Part shown: piece by piece, positions 40,746 to 48,923 of the stretch
Layout of the letters: every line of letters starts with the position of its first letter
Numbering within the stretch: position 1 is the stretch's first letter
Assembly (NCBI GenBank): GCA_964276095.1
Contig: CAXYDR010000001.1
Span: 186,001 to 250,000 of the forward strand
Length of the DNA stretch: 64,000 nucleotides
Source: GCA-2733415 sp964276095
GTDB lineage: Bacteria; Bacteroidota; Bacteroidia; Flavobacteriales; Flavobacteriaceae
Reading direction: 5' to 3'
Made by a program: the position numbers and the translations under genes
Notes under the pieces: generated by a model
What the model saw: the letters and a program-made list of their open reading frames with translations, nothing else
The model's database searches: none
Told to the model about the DNA's origin: nothing

Positions 40746-43700
40746 TTAGTCTACTAAAACATATTCACCTCTTTGTAGTAAAGGTTCCGCTTTTTTAAAC
40801 TTCATGGTTTCAGTTTTACCACTCATAACGTGTTTTACAGTTACAGTGTCGTTTCTTCCAATTTTTGGAGCGTCACGAACTATTGTCTCAGTAATTTGTC
40901 TTTCTTGTGGTTGACCAGCGTTTGCACCAGCAGCTCTGTTCTGTGCTGCACGTTCATCGCTATTTAAAACTTCTTCTTTACTAGTAGTGTAGTCTTCTTT
41001 TTCAGCTATTTGTTTTGCTTCACTAATATTAGTCTCTTCTTGCGTAGGAAGTTCTCCTTTAAATAAGAAAGAAATAATATCCTTGTTCATATCAGCTACC
41101 ATGTTTCTGAATAAGCTAAAACTTTCTTCTTTATAAATTAATAAAGGATCTTTTTGCTCATGAACTGCTAATTGAACTGACTGCTTTAACTCATCCATTT
41201 TACGTAAATGTGTTTTCCACGCTTCATCAATAATAGCTAAAGTGATGTTCTTTTCAAAATCAGTTACTAATGATTTACCTTGAGTATTGTATGCTGTTTC
41301 AAGATCCGTAGCAACATTTAATGTTTTTACACCATCAGTAAAAGGAACTAAAATACGTTCAAATTTATTCCCTGGAGTTTCGTATACGTTTTTGATTACT
41401 GGGAAAGCAGTTTCTGCAGAACGACTTGTTTTATTTTGATAATGTTCTAAAACAGCTTTATAAACTTTACCAGAAATATCTTGAATACTATCATTCTTAA
41501 ATTCTTCCTCTGTAATAGGTGAACTTGTAGAGAAGTATCTGATTAATTCAAATTCAAAGTTTTTAAAGTTATCACCTGTTTTGTTACCTGCAGTAATTAC
41601 ATCTGCAGTATCATAAATCATGTCAGCAATATCAATATTTAAACGCTCACCGTATAATGCATTTTTACGACGTTTGTAAACTACATTACGTTGTTTGTTC
41701 ATTACATCATCATACTCTAATAAACGCTTACGAGTACCAAAGTTGTTTTCTTCTACTTTTTTCTGAGCACGTTCAATAGATTTTGAAATCATAGAATGCT
41801 GAATTACTTCACCTTCTTCTAATCCCATTCTATCCATCATTTTGGCAATTCTCTCACTACCAAATAGGCGCATTAAATTATCCTCTAATGACACATAAAA
41901 TTGTGAGCTTCCTGGATCTCCTTGACGACCAGAACGACCTCTTAACTGTCTATCTACACGTCTAGAATCATGACGTTCTGTACCTATAATAGCTAAACCA
42001 CCAACTTTTTTAACAGCATCCGTTAATTTTATATCGGTACCACGACCAGCCATATTTGTTGCAATTGTTACAAATCCTGCTTGACCGGCTTCTGCGACAA
42101 TATCAGCTTCTCTTTTATGCATTTTTGCATTCAGTACGTTATGAGGAATACTTCTTATTTTAAGCATTCTACTTAATAGTTCTGAAATTTCTACAGATGT
42201 TGTTCCAATAAGTATTGGTCTACCTTGTTTAGATAATTCCGTTACTTGATCAATAACTGCATTGTATTTTTCACGTTTAGTTTTGTAAACTAAATCTTCT
42301 CTATCATCTCTTGCAATTGGACGGTTAGTAGGTATTTCTATAACGTCTAATTTATAAATCTCCCATAATTCACCTGCTTCAGTAACAGCAGTACCTGTCA
42401 TTCCTGAAAGTTTATTGTACATTCTAAAGAAATTCTGAAGTGTAACTGTAGCAAAAGTTTGCGTAGCAGCTTCAATTTTCACATCTTCTTTAGCTTCAAT
42501 GGCTTGATGTAATCCGTCAGAATAACGACGACCATCCATGATACGACCTGTAGATTCATCTACAATCATAACCTTGTTTTCCATTACGACATATTCGGTA
42601 TCTTTTTCAAATAAAGTATATGCTTTTAGTAACTGGTTTAAGGTATGGATACGTTCACTTTTTATGCTAAAGTCTCTGTATAATTCTTCTTTCTCTTCAG
42701 CCTCTTTTTCAACCTCTAAGTTTTTAATTTCAATTTTTGCAATTTCAGTACCAATATCTGGCATTACAAAGAAATCTCTATTATCACCTCCAGATAAATA
42801 GTCAATACCTTTATCGGTAAGTTCTATTTGGTTGTTTTTTTCTTCAATTACGAAGTATAATTCAGCATCAACTTTAGGCATTTCCTTATTATTGTCTGCC
42901 ATGTAAAAGTTTTCAGTTTTTTGAAGTAACTGACGTATACCTTCTTCACTTAAAAATTTTATTAATGCTTTGTTTTTTGGTAAACCTCTAAAAACACGTA
43001 GTAATTGAATACCACCTTCTTTAGTATCGCCTGATTTTATTAGTTTTTTTGCATCTGATAAAACACCTACTAAATGCTTGCGTTGTATTTCAACAATATC
43101 AGCAACTTTAGGTTTTAATTCGGTAAATTCATGTCTATCACCTTCAGGGACTGGTCCTGAGATAATTAATGGCGTACGTGCATCATCAACTAAAACAGAA
43201 TCAACTTCATCAATAATTGCATAGTTGTGCTTACGTTGTACTAAATCCTCTGGAGCGTGTGACATGTTATCACGTAAATAATCAAATCCAAATTCATTAT
43301 TTGTACCGTAAGTAATATCGGCATTATAGGCAGCTCTTCTTTCTGGAGAGTTTGGTTGATAGTAATCAATACAATCAACAGTTAATCCATGAAATTGAAA
43401 TATAGGTGCCATCCATGCGCTATCACGTTTTGCAAGGTAGTCGTTTACTGTAACCAAGTGAACTCCGTTTCCTGTAAGTGCGTTTAAGTAAACAGGAAGT
43501 GTTGCCACTAATGTTTTTCCTTCCCCAGTATGCATTTCAGCAATTTTTCCTTGATGCATTGCAATACCACCAACAAGTTGCACATCATAATGAATCATAT
43601 TCCAAACTACTGGTGTTCCAGCAGCATCCCATGAGGTTTGCCATACAGCATTGTCACCAATTAGAGAGATGTGTTCTTTTGTAGCTGATAATTCTCTATC

Positions 43701-44108
43701 GTAAGTAGAGGCAGTAACAGAAATGGTGTCTTCATTAGTGAAACGTTTTGCAGTTTCTTTTACGACAGCATAAGCTTCTGGTAAAATTTCTAACAATACT
43801 TTTTCAGTAATTTCATATGCTTCTTGGTTCAACGCATCTATTTGAGCATATAACGTTTCTTTCTTGTCAATATCAGCAGTTGCTTCAATTTCCTCTTTTA
43901 ACGATTTGATAGAGTCGTTAATAGTTGAAATAGAATCTGCTATTTTAGCTTTAAAAGCAATTGTTTTAGCTCTTAATTCATCATGTGAAAGATTAACTAA
44001 GGTAGGTTCTATCTTTCTGATTTTATCTACTAAGGGTTGTATTTCTTTGATGTCTTTTTGAGACTTATCTCCAACAAATACTTTAAGTATTTTATTAATG
44101 AAATTCAT
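40746..44108 (-). CDS. secA: Preprotein translocase ATPase SecA
   Basis: A 1120-residue SecA, normal for Flavobacteriia and longer than the E. coli protein. It has the Walker A MHTGEGKTLVA, the DEVDSVLVDDARTPLIISG block, the second helicase half with ATNMAGRGTDIKL and GRSGRQGDPG, and the preprotein-binding and scaffold domains. An extra insertion (about 330-400) lies between the DEAD block and the cross-linking domain, as in other Bacteroidota. The C-terminal zinc motif (CxCxSGxxxxxCH) is missing; the last residues are KFKKAEPLLQRGEYVLVD. It drives Sec-dependent export. It is downstream of the DUF2795 gene with a terminator between them. Confidence 0.97.
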   Translation of the reverse strand: MNFINKILKVFVGDKSQKDIKEIQPLVDKIRKIEPTLVNLSHDELRAKTIAFKAKIADSISTINDSIKSLKEEIEATADIDKKETLYAQIDALNQEAYEITEKVLLEILPEAYAVVKETAKRFTNEDTISVTASTYDRELSATKEHISLIGDNAVWQTSWDAAGTPVVWNMIHYDVQLVGGIAMHQGKIAEMHTGEGKTLVATLPVYLNALTGNGVHLVTVNDYLAKRDSAWMAPIFQFHGLTVDCIDYYQPNSPERRAAYNADITYGTNNEFGFDYLRDNMSHAPEDLVQRKHNYAIIDEVDSVLVDDARTPLIISGPVPEGDRHEFTELKPKVADIVEIQRKHLVGVLSDAKKLIKSGDTKEGGIQLLRVFRGLPKNKALIKFLSEEGIRQLLQKTENFYMADNNKEMPKVDAELYFVIEEKNNQIELTDKGIDYLSGGDNRDFFVMPDIGTEIAKIEIKNLEVEKEAEEKEELYRDFSIKSERIHTLNQLLKAYTLFEKDTEYVVMENKVMIVDESTGRIMDGRRYSDGLHQAIEAKEDVKIEAATQTFATVTLQNFFRMYNKLSGMTGTAVTEAGELWEIYKLDVIEIPTNRPIARDDREDLVYKTKREKYNAVIDQVTELSKQGRPILIGTTSVEISELLSRMLKIRSIPHNVLNAKMHKREADIVAEAGQAGFVTIATNMAGRGTDIKLTDAVKKVGGLAIIGTERHDSRRVDRQLRGRSGRQGDPGSSQFYVSLEDNLMRLFGSERIAKMMDRMGLEEGEVIQHSMISKSIERAQKKVEENNFGTRKRLLEYDDVMNKQRNVVYKRRKNALYGERLNIDIADMIYDTADVITAGNKTGDNFKNFEFELIRYFSTSSPITEEEFKNDSIQDISGKVYKAVLEHYQNKTSRSAETAFPVIKNVYETPGNKFERILVPFTDGVKTLNVATDLETAYNTQGKSLVTDFEKNITLAIIDEAWKTHLRKMDELKQSVQLAVHEQKDPLLIYKEESFSLFRNMVADMNKDIISFLFKGELPTQEETNISEAKQIAEKEDYTTSKEEVLNSDERAAQNRAAGANAGQPQERQITETIVRDAPKIGRNDTVTVKHVMSGKTETMKFKKAEPLLQRGEYVLVD

Positions 44109-44133
44109 GATGTTAGTTTTTCTAAATGTTATA

Positions 44134-44163
44134 TAAAAAAAGCCTCCTTATAAAGAGACTTTT
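44134..44163 (-). terminator. Minus-strand terminator after the DUF2795 gene
   Basis: On the minus strand AAAGTCTCTTT pairs with AAGGAGGCTTT (two G.U pairs) and runs into a T7 tract. It separates the DUF2795 transcript from secA, so secA either has its own promoter or depends on read-through. Confidence 0.6.
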
Positions 44164-44173
44164 TGCTTGTTTG

Positions 44174-44395
44174 TTAATATTCTTCCTCATTCCAAAGATA
44201 ATCTTCTTCGGTAGGGTAGTCGGGCCAAATTTCTTCAATAGAATCATATTGATCTCCTTCGTCTTCAATTGCTTGAAGGTTTTCAACAACTTCTAAAGGA
44301 GAACCAGTTCTAATTGCATAATCGATTAACTCATCCTTTGTTGCCGGCCATGGTGCATCACTTAAATGTGACGCTAATTCTAGAGTCCAATACAT
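44174..44395 (-). CDS. DUF2795-domain protein
   Basis: A 73-residue acidic protein, MYWTLELASHLSDAPWPATK, then ELIDYAIRTGSPLEVVENLQ and a Glu/Asp-rich tail. The family is common and highly conserved next to or near secA in Flavobacteriia; function is unknown. The pattern LxxAPxPATKxELIDYAxRxGAPxxVxENLQ identifies it. Confidence 0.85.
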   Translation of the reverse strand: MYWTLELASHLSDAPWPATKDELIDYAIRTGSPLEVVENLQAIEDEGDQYDSIEEIWPDYPTEEDYLWNEEEY

Positions 44396-44421
44396 AATTG
44401 TAACTAATTTTTAATTTTAAG

Positions 44422-44429
44422 CAAAAATA
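44422..44429 (-). promoter_or_regulatory. -7 element for the DUF2795 gene
   Basis: On the minus strand TATTTTTG fits TAnnTTTG, 27 bases upstream of the DUF2795 start. Confidence 0.45.
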
Positions 44430-44539
44430 ATTTTTTAAATGAATAAATCAAGTAAAAAGTTAATTATTTCAGTATTATTTATAAGAACGTTTTTTTTATC
44501 ACTAAAAATGGTGATTAAGCTATGGTTATAAAAGTGTAT

Positions 44540-45112
44540 TTAATACTTTTTAGGAATCCATTTTACTTCATCAGCACTTAAATCATAGGACAACTTTCGT
44601 GCCAATACAAAAAGATAGTCAGAAAGTCTATTAAGGTACATTAAAGCGCGTTCGTCAAATGGAGAAATTTCATGTAAAGCACTAGCTAAACGTTCTGCTC
44701 GCCTGCATACACAACGTGCAATGTGACAATATGACACTGTGGTGTGACCACCAGGTAATACAAAATGAGTCATGGGCGACAAGCTTTCCTCCATTTTGTC
44801 TATTTCAGTCTCTAAAAGAGTGATTTCTTCTTCAGTAACTTTTGGAATATTTAATCGGTCTTTCCCGTTTTTTAGTATTGTTTTCTCAGGATCAGTTGCT
44901 AGAATCGCTCCCAAAGTAAAGAGGTTATCTTGTATTTTAATTAAAATTTCTTTACTATGCGTGTCAATTTTTTGATCCCTAATAAGTCCGATATGTGAAT
45001 TCAATTCATCTACTGTACCATAGCTATCTATTCTTATATGGTGTTTTGGGACTCTTGTTCCGCCAAATAGGGCAGTGGTTCCTTTATCGCCAGTTTTTGT
45101 ATATACTTTCAT
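44540..45112 (-). CDS. Cob(I)alamin adenosyltransferase, PduO type
   Basis: A 190-residue protein of the PduO/MMAB type. The N-terminal TKTGDKGTTALFGGTRVPK binds ATP; SYGTVDELNSHIGLIRD and the C-terminal ARCVCRRAERLASALHEI and YLNRLSDYLFVLAR complete the helical-bundle signature. It transfers the adenosyl group of ATP to cob(I)alamin, producing adenosylcobalamin for methylmalonyl-CoA mutase. It matches the presence of meaB nearby. Normal length. Confidence 0.93.
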   Translation of the reverse strand: MKVYTKTGDKGTTALFGGTRVPKHHIRIDSYGTVDELNSHIGLIRDQKIDTHSKEILIKIQDNLFTLGAILATDPEKTILKNGKDRLNIPKVTEEEITLLETEIDKMEESLSPMTHFVLPGGHTTVSYCHIARCVCRRAERLASALHEISPFDERALMYLNRLSDYLFVLARKLSYDLSADEVKWIPKKY

Positions 45113-45130
45113 GTCAAAAATTTATTTTTG

Positions 45131-45153
45131 TCATTCCCTAGAAAGAGGGAATC
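45131..45153. repeat. ATTCCCT/AGGGAAT hairpin in an intergenic gap
   Basis: GTCATTCCCTAGAAAGAGGG is the start of a small palindrome (7-bp arms ATTCCCT 45133-45139 and AGGGAAT 45146-45152). It resembles dispersed GTCATTCCC-type intergenic repeats. The rest of the 250-base gap (45113-45361) shows nothing I can assign. Confidence 0.45.
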
Positions 45154-45361
45154 TTTTGTAAGTTAAAAAGATTAAAAAAATCAATGCTTGAAAATTAAAA
45201 GGAACTTTCTTTCTTATTAGAGAAATGTACTCAAGATAATTTATTTTTCAGCAAATGCAATTTAACGAATAGAAACTAAATTAGTGAACAATACTGAAAT
45301 TTATGTTGAAATAATGTGCTAAAATTTCAGTTGAGAACTGATAATAGGGAGCATAAAATAT

Positions 45362-46132
45362 TTAAGCTCTTATAATAAAGTGCTCTTTGTGTTTTGTTTC
45401 TGTTCTAAAAAAAACATATCCCCAAAAAAAAGTGTCAATTGTGATGGTAACTTTAGGATGTTTTTTAATTATTTCCCAGGCTTCTTCCATTTCCTTTGAC
45501 CAATGAATATCATCGAATATAAATACGGAATCGGTACTGGTGTTTTCTATTAGGGAATTGAAATATTCTAGTGTAGCTTTTTTCTGATGATTTCCGTCAA
45601 AATAAATTAAATCATAGCTTAAGGAGTCTTCTTTTAGGAAAGAAGAGAAATCGGTAACTATAGGAGTAATCTTATCTAGCTGGTGTTTTTTGAATTGTTG
45701 TTGTGCTATTTTGGAAGTTTCGGGGCAGCCTTCTAAAGTTGTTATTTTAGTTTTAGGATTGCCAAAAGCAATTGCAGCCGAAGCTAGTCCTAATGAAGTT
45801 CCAAGTTCAAGTACAGTGTTGAGATCAAAATATTGAGACAATCGAGTAAGTAATTGCCCTCTTTTTTGTGTTATACCGGCTGTTTTTGTAATTGCAGAAA
45901 CAGCTCTAGTATTGCTTTTGAAAACTCTACTTCCGGCTCCAAAATCAGTTACTTTAATACAATTATTATTGCTAAGTAGTTCCTTACGATAAACGTTAAG
46001 TTTATCGTAAGTTGAATACTTTTTTTTGTCATAAAAACACTTCGTTATTAAGTCATAAACAAATGGAGAGTGTACCCCATGTTCATTTGTTGAGCTTAAT
46101 AGAAATTTTATATATGCTATTACTTGAAACAT
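45362..46132 (-). CDS. Class I SAM-dependent methyltransferase
   Basis: A 256-residue protein with a Rossmann methyltransferase core: VLELGTSLGLASAAIAFG (motif I, about residues 110-127), ITTLEGCPETSKIAQQQF (motif II), then LIYFDGNHQKKATLEYF and SVFIFDDIHWSKEMEEAW. The DG-H and DDIHW blocks are typical of the O-methyltransferase branch (methyltransferase_24-like). The substrate is unknown. It is 5 bases downstream of the ABC-F gene on the same strand and is probably co-transcribed. Confidence 0.8.
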   Translation of the reverse strand: MFQVIAYIKFLLSSTNEHGVHSPFVYDLITKCFYDKKKYSTYDKLNVYRKELLSNNNCIKVTDFGAGSRVFKSNTRAVSAITKTAGITQKRGQLLTRLSQYFDLNTVLELGTSLGLASAAIAFGNPKTKITTLEGCPETSKIAQQQFKKHQLDKITPIVTDFSSFLKEDSLSYDLIYFDGNHQKKATLEYFNSLIENTSTDSVFIFDDIHWSKEMEEAWEIIKKHPKVTITIDTFFWGYVFFRTETKHKEHFIIRA

Positions 46133-46137
46133 TTTAA

Positions 46138-48006
46138 TTATTCTCCTTCAAGTTTAGCTGATAATTCAAGCCAACGCATTTCTTTATCGTCTATAGCATC
46201 ACCAAGTTGTTTTATTTTTTTAGAGACATCCGAAATTTCTTCTGGTGTATATTCTTTAGTTGCAAAACTGTTTTCTAGTTCTTTTTTCTCTTTTTCGATT
46301 TTTTGAATGTCTTTTTCAAGTCGATTGTATTCTTTTTGTTCGTTAAAAGAGAGTTGAACTTTGGTTTCTTTTTTCCAAGACGTTTTTACTGTTTTGTCTA
46401 CGGATTTTAATTGTTGAGTTGGAGCACCACTATCTTCATATGATCTGAAGTCAGAATAATTCCCTGGGAAATCTTCAATAATACCTTCTCCTCTAAACAC
46501 AAATAAATGATCAACTACTTTATCCATAAAGTACCTATCGTGAGAAACAACTAATAGGCATCCAGGGTAGTCCAGTAGGAAGTTTTCAAGAACACTTAAT
46601 GTAACAATATCTAAATCGTTTGTTGGTTCATCTAAAATTAAAAAGTTAGGGTTTTGAATTAAAACTGTACATAAATACAGTCTTTTACGTTCCCCTCCTG
46701 ATAATTTTTCTACTTGATCGTATTGTTTTTTCTTGTCGAATAAAAAACGCTCTAATAATTGAGAAGCGGATATTTTTCGGCCTTTTGAAAGTGGAATATA
46801 ATCTCCAAATTCTCTAATTACTTCAATTACTTTTTGCCCTTCTTTTATCTTTATACCTTTTTGAGTATAATACCCGAATTTAACAGTTTCTCCAGTGATA
46901 ACCTTTCCTGCGTCTGGTTTATCGGTATTAGTTAACATGTTTAGGAAAGTAGATTTCCCAGTACCGTTTTTACCAATAATTCCGATACGTTCACCTCTTA
47001 TAAATGAATAATTAAATTTGTCTAAAATTATTTTTTCACCGTATGCTTTGTATGCATTATGGAATTCAACAATTTTATTACCCAAACGCTCCATGTTAAT
47101 TTCTAATTCCATGGAATGTTCTTTACGTCTAGAATGTGCCTTTTCTTTTATTTCGTAAAAATCATCTATTCTAGATTTAGATTTTGTGGTACGTGCTTTT
47201 GGTTGGCGACGCATCCAATCTAATTCTTTTTTAAATAAATTTTTTGCTTTCCCTATTTCTGTATTAGCTGCGTTTACACGCGCTTCTTTCTTTTCAAGGT
47301 AATAAGAGTAATTCCCTTTGTAACTATATAATTGGCCGTTTTCTAATTCAATAATTTCATTACATACACGTTCTAAGAAAAACCTATCGTGAGTAACCAT
47401 AAATAATGTAATGCTTTCCTTTTTGAAATACGCTTCTAGCCATTCAATCATTTCTAAATCTAAATGATTGGTAGGTTCATCTAAAATTAATAAGTCAGGT
47501 TTACTGATAAGAATAGTAGCAAGACCTAAACGTTTTTTTTGACCTCCAGAAAGCAGGCTTACTTTTTGATCAAGTTGATCAAGTTTTAATTTGAATAATA
47601 TTTGCTTGTATTGAGTTTCAAAATCCCAAGCATTATGCTGGTCCATTAAATCAAACGCTTTTTGGTATGCATCTGAATCCTCAGGGTTTTCTAAAGCTTT
47701 TTCATATTGTTGAATAATTTTTAGGATCTTATTATCAGATGCGAAAATTGTTTGCTCAATAGTAAGCGTTTCATCAAAAATATCTTCTTGAGATAGAAAA
47801 GAAATTGATAATTCTTTTCGTTTTACAATTTGTCCAGAATCAGCTTGGTCACGACCAGTAATGATGTTTAGAATAGTTGATTTTCCAGTACCATTTTTTG
47901 CTATAAAAGCAATTTTTTGATCCTTGTTAATTCCGAATGAGATATTGTCAAACAATACACGTTCACCGTATGATTTCGATATATTTTCTACAGATAAGTA
48001 GTTCAC
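46138..48006 (-). CDS. ABC-F family ATPase
   Basis: A 622-residue protein with two ABC ATPase modules and no membrane domain. The first module has GKNGTGKST-like AKNGTGKSTIL and LSGGQKKRLGLA, the second IGKNGTGKSTFLNML and LSGGERKRLYLC; each has LILDEPTN[H/D]LD. The linker between them is charged and helical, and the C-terminus is a coiled coil (KEYNRLEKDIQKIEKEKKE) as in the Uup group. ABC-F proteins act on ribosomes; the Uup-like tail suggests a DNA/ribosome-related housekeeping role, and not an antibiotic-resistance type. It is divergent from the polysaccharide operon. Confidence 0.9.
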   Translation of the reverse strand: MNYLSVENISKSYGERVLFDNISFGINKDQKIAFIAKNGTGKSTILNIITGRDQADSGQIVKRKELSISFLSQEDIFDETLTIEQTIFASDNKILKIIQQYEKALENPEDSDAYQKAFDLMDQHNAWDFETQYKQILFKLKLDQLDQKVSLLSGGQKKRLGLATILISKPDLLILDEPTNHLDLEMIEWLEAYFKKESITLFMVTHDRFFLERVCNEIIELENGQLYSYKGNYSYYLEKKEARVNAANTEIGKAKNLFKKELDWMRRQPKARTTKSKSRIDDFYEIKEKAHSRRKEHSMELEINMERLGNKIVEFHNAYKAYGEKIILDKFNYSFIRGERIGIIGKNGTGKSTFLNMLTNTDKPDAGKVITGETVKFGYYTQKGIKIKEGQKVIEVIREFGDYIPLSKGRKISASQLLERFLFDKKKQYDQVEKLSGGERKRLYLCTVLIQNPNFLILDEPTNDLDIVTLSVLENFLLDYPGCLLVVSHDRYFMDKVVDHLFVFRGEGIIEDFPGNYSDFRSYEDSGAPTQQLKSVDKTVKTSWKKETKVQLSFNEQKEYNRLEKDIQKIEKEKKELENSFATKEYTPEEISDVSKKIKQLGDAIDDKEMRWLELSAKLEGE

Positions 48007-48082
48007 TTTTTTATTTTTTTACAAATTAAGTCGAATTTCTTTAGATATAAGGTATAAAGTTTCATTATTACTATCGAAAAGT

Positions 48083-48090
48083 TATATTTG
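48083..48090 (+). promoter_or_regulatory. -7 element for the polysaccharide operon
   Basis: TATATTTG fits TAnnTTTG exactly, 25 bases before the export-lipoprotein start and within the 108-base divergent region shared with the ABC-F gene. Confidence 0.5.
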
Positions 48091-48114
48091 TGACTTACTA
48101 AAAAATGAAAATAA

Positions 48115-48912
48115 ATGAAAATTAAGTCCTTACTTATTTTTTTACTATTAATAAATTTAGTTTTTACATCGTGTATTTCTAATAAGCAAACGGTGTATTT
48201 ACAAAATCAAGATAAAGCATTAGAGGAAGTGTTGTTAAGTAAACAATTACCGCCATATAGAGTTCAGATTAATGATGTGTTGAGTATACGTGTAAAAGCA
48301 TTAGACCAAGCATTAGTAGGAATGTTTAATCCTTTAGCTTCAGAAGATAATGTTGCTGCTACTTCAGGACAAGGATTGTATTTTGATGGGTTTTTAATTG
48401 ATGATCATGGGGAAATAAATATGCCTACACTTGGTAAAGTAGGAGTGTTAAACTTAACGATTGAAGAGATAAAAGCAAAAATAAGACAACAATTAATAGA
48501 TCAATATTTCAAAGAAGAAGCAAATTTGTTTGTAACAGTAAAGTTGGGTGGTGTTAAGTATATAACTATTGGAGAAATAGGGTCTACAGGGATAAATACT
48601 ATTTTTCAAGAACGAGTTACAATTTTTGAAGCTATAGCAAACGCTGGAGATATTCCATTATACGGTAATAAAAAGGATGTATTAATAATCAGGCCATTCC
48701 CAGGTGGGAATAAAATACATCATATAGATTTAACGGACATAAATGTATTTGAATCACCTTATTTTTATATACAACCTAATGATATGATATATGTAAAGCC
48801 TTTGCCACAAAAATCATGGGGGTTTGGAGAAAAAGGGCTTCAATCGTTTACAACTGTTCTAACAGTATTTACAACCTTAGTTACAACCTATTTTTTATTT
48901 AAAAGTTTATAA
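48115..48912 (+). CDS. Polysaccharide export outer-membrane lipoprotein (Wza-like)
   Basis: A 265-residue lipoprotein (MKIKSLLIFLLLINLVFTSC, lipid on Cys20). The Poly_export domain starts at about 50 (YRVQINDVLSIRVKALDQ) and includes GEINMPTLGKVGVLNLTIEEI; an SLBB-like domain follows (ITIGEIGSTGINTIFQERVT). The C-terminus has a hydrophobic helix (SFTTVLTVFTTLVTTYFLF), the transmembrane alpha-helical segment of Wza-type channels. It forms the outer-membrane channel for the exported polysaccharide. It is the first gene of the operon, 11 bases before the Wzc-like gene. Confidence 0.9.
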   Translation: MKIKSLLIFLLLINLVFTSCISNKQTVYLQNQDKALEEVLLSKQLPPYRVQINDVLSIRVKALDQALVGMFNPLASEDNVAATSGQGLYFDGFLIDDHGEINMPTLGKVGVLNLTIEEIKAKIRQQLIDQYFKEEANLFVTVKLGGVKYITIGEIGSTGINTIFQERVTIFEAIANAGDIPLYGNKKDVLIIRPFPGGNKIHHIDLTDINVFESPYFYIQPNDMIYVKPLPQKSWGFGEKGLQSFTTVLTVFTTLVTTYFLFKSL

Positions 48913-48923
48913 ATCTATAAGTT